This document shows positions 60,466-64,000 of a stretch of 64,000 bases of DNA, one piece after another. Source of the stretch: Didymodactylos carnosus. Its lineage: Eukaryota; Rotifera; Eurotatoria; Philodinida; Philodinidae. Position 1 is the first letter of the stretch; each line of letters begins with the position of its first letter. The stretch lies in assembly GCA_905250885.1 (NCBI GenBank), contig CAJNOQ010000009.1, positions 1 through 64,000 on the forward strand. The letters are read 5' to 3'. The notes beneath the pieces are model-generated. The model searched no databases. It was not told the DNA's origin and was given only the letters and a program-made list of their open reading frames with translations. The translations under genes were made by a program, and so were the position numbers.

Positions 60466-61905
60466 GTGAACGTGGTTAATGTGTCTATTCTTCTTCGCTC
60501 TTTTTATTGTTTGTTTTTGTTTTTGTCATCATAGAACTCTCTGTTACTGATAAAACGAGTATTGTGTCTCTCGCTAGTCTATTATTAGTAGCTACATATA
60601 GTGTTCAAACTAACCAGTCGAATTAAAACATTTCTTTTTCGCTTTGCACATCCACTATTACTTTATAATGTTAATTGTTCCATTTCAGGATGCTTTGAAT
60701 ATAATGATTTTTGCTTTGCATTAAAGAAATCACATTAATTCGAGGAAATAGCATTACTGCTTGTTGAATAGGAAAATGTACACAAATATTTATCTTTGTT
60801 TTAGCCGGTATGATTTCATTATAAATGTAATCGCCAGTTTGTCATTCGTTTTTTGGCGATAGACAATGCATATTAATATTACTACTACCTTGTCTTCTTA
60901 GTTTTGTTTATAACAATGTACTAGGACGATTCAACCAGAAGTACTTACTCACGTACCAATTGCATCAAACAACTCAAGAATACTATACTATTTTTACTTT
61001 ATTTACAATAAAGTGGAGTATCATCTTCTAAATTCGAAACTGAAGTAGACATAAGAAACCATTAAATGCGTATTCAGAAACCATTGAATTTTATAATCCA
61101 GAGATAACTAAAACTATAGTTACAGTTGGTAATGAAATAGGTGAAGGAGAATCTGGTACTTCATTCTGATATTTCCGGTTGAAAAATTTTGTTCTAAATC
61201 AGAGTATAATTATTTTAGAAAATTCAGTGCAGATAATAAATTTTGAATCTAAACTTAAAAATGTCTGAAAATAGATTTCAGATAGAAATGAAAACAGATC
61301 CATAATCAAATCAAACTTTGAGTTTTCACAACTGAATGACATATTTTTTCTAATCATGTTGTATACCTTCCTCCAGACGTAATATCGATTATTATTCTTA
61401 GTCATAAATCCATCAGCAATTACAATAGTACCCTATTGACTTCTCCACAGATATATTTCAATGGGCATACTCAAAGCTCGAGACAAAATTCCACTGAAAG
61501 ATAGTGAAATTTGAATTGAAATTGACTACAGTTGTTCCGCTATAGTTGACAATATTTTATGATTTCTTTTAGTTTTTTTCTAACATTTGATTTTCTACTC
61601 CGAGAAGCTGATATAAGTAAAACTTTAAGCTTTAAATTCTCAGGAGAGAGTGAGAAAAGAAAACAAAAGTTAAAAGGTAGAAAAATAGTGTCTTTACTCT
61701 AATAACTTCATATATATAATAGCCATATTTAATTCCATGACATATACTGGTTATCACATTCATTTTATTTTTTTTTAAGAAAAAAAGAAGCAAAACAAGA
61801 ATAGTGTTTGATGTACATATTCAATTAAATAATTTTTTTTTAAAAAAAAATAAATTAAGCATAAAGAATGATTATTACTGGAATGTTTAATGGTTACGAT
61901 AAATG
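60466..61905. other. Intergenic, nothing recognised
   Basis: AT-rich 3' flank of the tektin gene. A 68-codon minus-strand frame at 61199-61405 has no recognisable features. Confidence 0.5.
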
Positions 61906-63481
61906 CTACCAATCTACTATAGAAATTGCTTTTCGTAAACCTTGATGACATTCAACTTCATCAACAAAAATAGTATTATTTTTTGTTTCAATATCTTTTT
62001 CTAAAATTAATTTATCACGATCTAAATTTTTTAGACGAACATGTGCTTCGTCCAATCTAAAATAATAAAAAAGAGATGTATAATTTAAAGTGAATATAAT
62101 GAGTAAAAATAGAAGATAAATTAGTCACATGGTTTACATATGAAGAGTTCACATATTCTATTTGTTTACATATTAATTAAATAAATGATTTGACATTTTG
62201 AAGGTTAAATGATTGATAAAATTACTTTCTAATGATAATATTAATAAAACTTAAAAATATTAACTTATATATTGTTCTTACCGTTCTTGAAGACGTTGAA
62301 TTTCACATTCAATTTCTCGAATTTCTTCAATAAGACGTTTTTGTGGTGCATCATAAACCAGTTCAACATTGGGACGTTGTCCACGTATATCCAAACGTGT
62401 ATGAGCTAATTTAAGATATTGCTCTTTATCACGTATAGCTTTTTCAACAGTTTTTATATTTTCTTCTAATTGATGAATTAATAAATTGACCTAAGAGTTT
62501 AAACAGGTTGTTTTTTTTTAATATATATTTTGTTAACATAAATTAATTGACTTACATCTCGAACTTGATCTTCTAATTTTTGTTTAGCCTGTTTTGATTC
62601 GAATATACGACGATCAAACGAACGATTTGTACGTTCAACAGCTTGTTTAATATCATTAACAATTTTTTTGATAATACCATCAATAACATTACGTAATTGA
62701 ACAGCATTTAAACGTTGAGCTTCAGCATGTTTAATATTTACATCTGAATATTCTTCCCAAAATGGTTCCGATACTGATCTAACGGCAAAATGTAATATAA
62801 ACATGTAGAATAGGTATAAGAAATGAAAATTAGTTTTGTTTCTGAAATTATCATATCTATTATATGAAACAATGGTACAATAACAGAAATAGGCTCATAG
62901 CTCTTCCTAACGGCACATTTTAGTAATGTAATATATCTAAATAATATGGTAATCGTTGACAGGCGCGTTCGTGTTGCTACAATAAGAGCAGATTAGTCTA
63001 TGTATGGTGTCATAAGTATAAATGAAAATATTTTAGTATCTCAGCAAAGAAAGATGATGACTATAGATGAATGTTATTCATATTGTTTGGAAAATTTTAG
63101 CGTGTCCAAATAAATAGACAGCATAGACACGCACATATATCACATATCTCAATCTTCTTTTGTATAGATGCAAGTCTTTTCTAGTGACATGACCTTTGTT
63201 ACAAGTGATATTACACTTATTTCAGAAATAATGAATTTCTTACTATTTTCTCTTTTAGAGCAAACAACATTTCCTGTTGACAATTGATAACACAATTAGG
63301 ATTTATATCACTTTGTTAAATGATTTATAAAGCATACCTTGGATTTACTTTTGTCACACCTTCTTTTAGATATAAACTTGGATTTGTTAATGTTAAATCA
63401 ATCGCATGTTCGTCTATTGTTTGAGCTGTAAGTTTATCCTTTAAGTCACGATCTAATAAATATCGGGCTTTGCGCATCAAT
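61906..63481 (-). CDS. TEKT1: Tektin-1-like, 5' part beyond the window
   Basis: Coiled-coil filament protein of ciliary and flagellar doublet microtubules. Four exons on the minus strand are visible: 63481-63338, 62778-62556, 62490-62282 and 62056-61906, in phase and coding for the last about 241 residues. Animal tektin-1 is about 418, so roughly 175 residues lie upstream, beyond 64000. Tektin landmarks: LDRDLKDKLTAQTIDEH, NPSLYLKEGVTKVNPRSVSE, long heptads (RNVIDGIIKKIVNDIKQAVE), and the tektin nonapeptide as RPNVELVYD in place of RPNVELCRD. The end NNTIFVDEVECHQGLRKAI matches tektin-1 (TIYIDEVLCMQMRKSI) better than tektins 2-5. The nonapeptide change removes the usually invariant Cys and Arg. 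The last exon ends VDW then TAG, shorter than the vertebrate tail. Confidence 0.9.
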
Positions 63482-63861
63482 CTGTAACAAAAAGAATTTT
63501 AAAAAAATTTCTTTTTCTTTTATTAGAATGAATCCTTGAAATGTACTCTGTAAAGTCTTTATCACATCACCTACTATGTTTATTCAATCAGCATGGAAAC
63601 GTAGTATTGTGTGTTCGTCCACCTTACAAAAATAGTTATTAATTAAACACTATTCTTCTTCTTCTTTTTATTTTCTCTCTTTATTTGAATAAAAAAAAAA
63701 AAGGAGAAAGTGTTATCGTTTTGTTTACTGGAAGTTTTCTCTCATACGGAAAAATAGTAATTGTCCACACAGTCTAATACTAATGAAATTTCAATAGAAT
63801 CTATATTGAATAGGAAAAAATGAGTACAAAATTGACTTTCCTTTTCTCCTACTGTCCCTAT

Positions 63862-63905
63862 TATGATGATCATGATGATGATGATCATCATCATCATTAT
63901 CATCA
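63862..63905. repeat. ATG/CAT trinucleotide tract
   Basis: ATGATGATC and CATCATCAT units form a partly palindromic tract inside the tektin intron. Confidence 0.8.
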
Positions 63906-63935
63906 TCACTATGAAAAGAAAGAAATTTTCTAGTC

Positions 63936-63936
<1 letters not shown>

Positions 63937-63974
<38 letters not shown>
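63937..63974. repeat. (TAA)n microsatellite
   Basis: Uninterrupted TAA run of about 12 units inside the tektin intron. Confidence 0.9.
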
Positions 63975-64000
63975 CGACACTTAACTTAACCAGAGAAAAG

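Larger units (their letters stand above)
63484..64000. other. Tektin intron (partial) with microsatellites
   Basis: No further exon of the minus-strand tektin gene is seen, so the intron runs off the right edge (at least 517 bp). It contains a CAT/ATG-rich tract (63862-63905) and a TAA run (63937-63974). Confidence 0.55.

Noticed and set aside
63862-63974. Regular repeats that might suggest a CRISPR-like array
   Set aside because: They are plain trinucleotide microsatellites in a eukaryotic intron, without spacers.

Overview
The window is AT-rich animal nuclear DNA. Genes are split by GT-AG introns, most of them 50-190 bp, and the identifiable proteins are conserved animal ones. Several genes have a splice-acceptor-like sequence just before the start codon, which suggests spliced-leader trans-splicing. 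Together with a decayed GIY-YIG-like gene family that I recall from bdelloid rotifers, this makes a bdelloid rotifer of the Rotaria/Adineta type my best guess. That is inference; no marker gene fixes the species.

Left part (1-29.9 kb) is gene-poor and repeat-rich. It holds a class A peptide-type GPCR (2984-5483, 3 exons), a broken GIY-YIG/zinc-finger gene (8296-10160), an unrecognised two-exon helical protein on the minus strand (14875-16646), and a small secreted cysteine-knot-like peptide (21512-21751). Between them lie many short non-autonomous DNA transposons. I could delimit several from terminal inverted repeats plus target-site duplications: hAT-type (8-bp), Tc1/mariner-type (TA), PIF/Harbinger-type (TAA) and piggyBac-type (TTAA). 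Some are nested.

Middle (29.9-38.3 kb) is one complete aryl hydrocarbon receptor gene (bHLH-PAS, 9 exons, 681 aa), with a 13-residue first exon and a 3.2-kb second intron. A spacer from 38.3 to 45.4 kb follows. It carries a long inverted repeat, one hAT MITE, a possible ubiquitin-protease remnant and an open frame of unknown status.

Right part (45.4-64 kb) is denser: UPF1 (18 exons, 1120 aa; nonsense-mediated decay), a CHMP2B-like ESCRT-III subunit (8 exons, 209 aa), an unrecognised charged protein on the minus strand, mitochondrial monothiol glutaredoxin 5 (one exon, CGFS), and the 3' half of a tektin-1 gene running off the right edge. These are unrelated housekeeping, ciliary and signalling functions with no operon-like arrangement.

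The strongest leads beyond gene identity are the group of hAT-type MITEs that share terminal sequences but each carry a different short tandem word next to the ends, and the orphan cysteine-knot-like peptide. Exon borders were assigned by reading splice sites and phase by eye and by memory of protein families; nothing was run.
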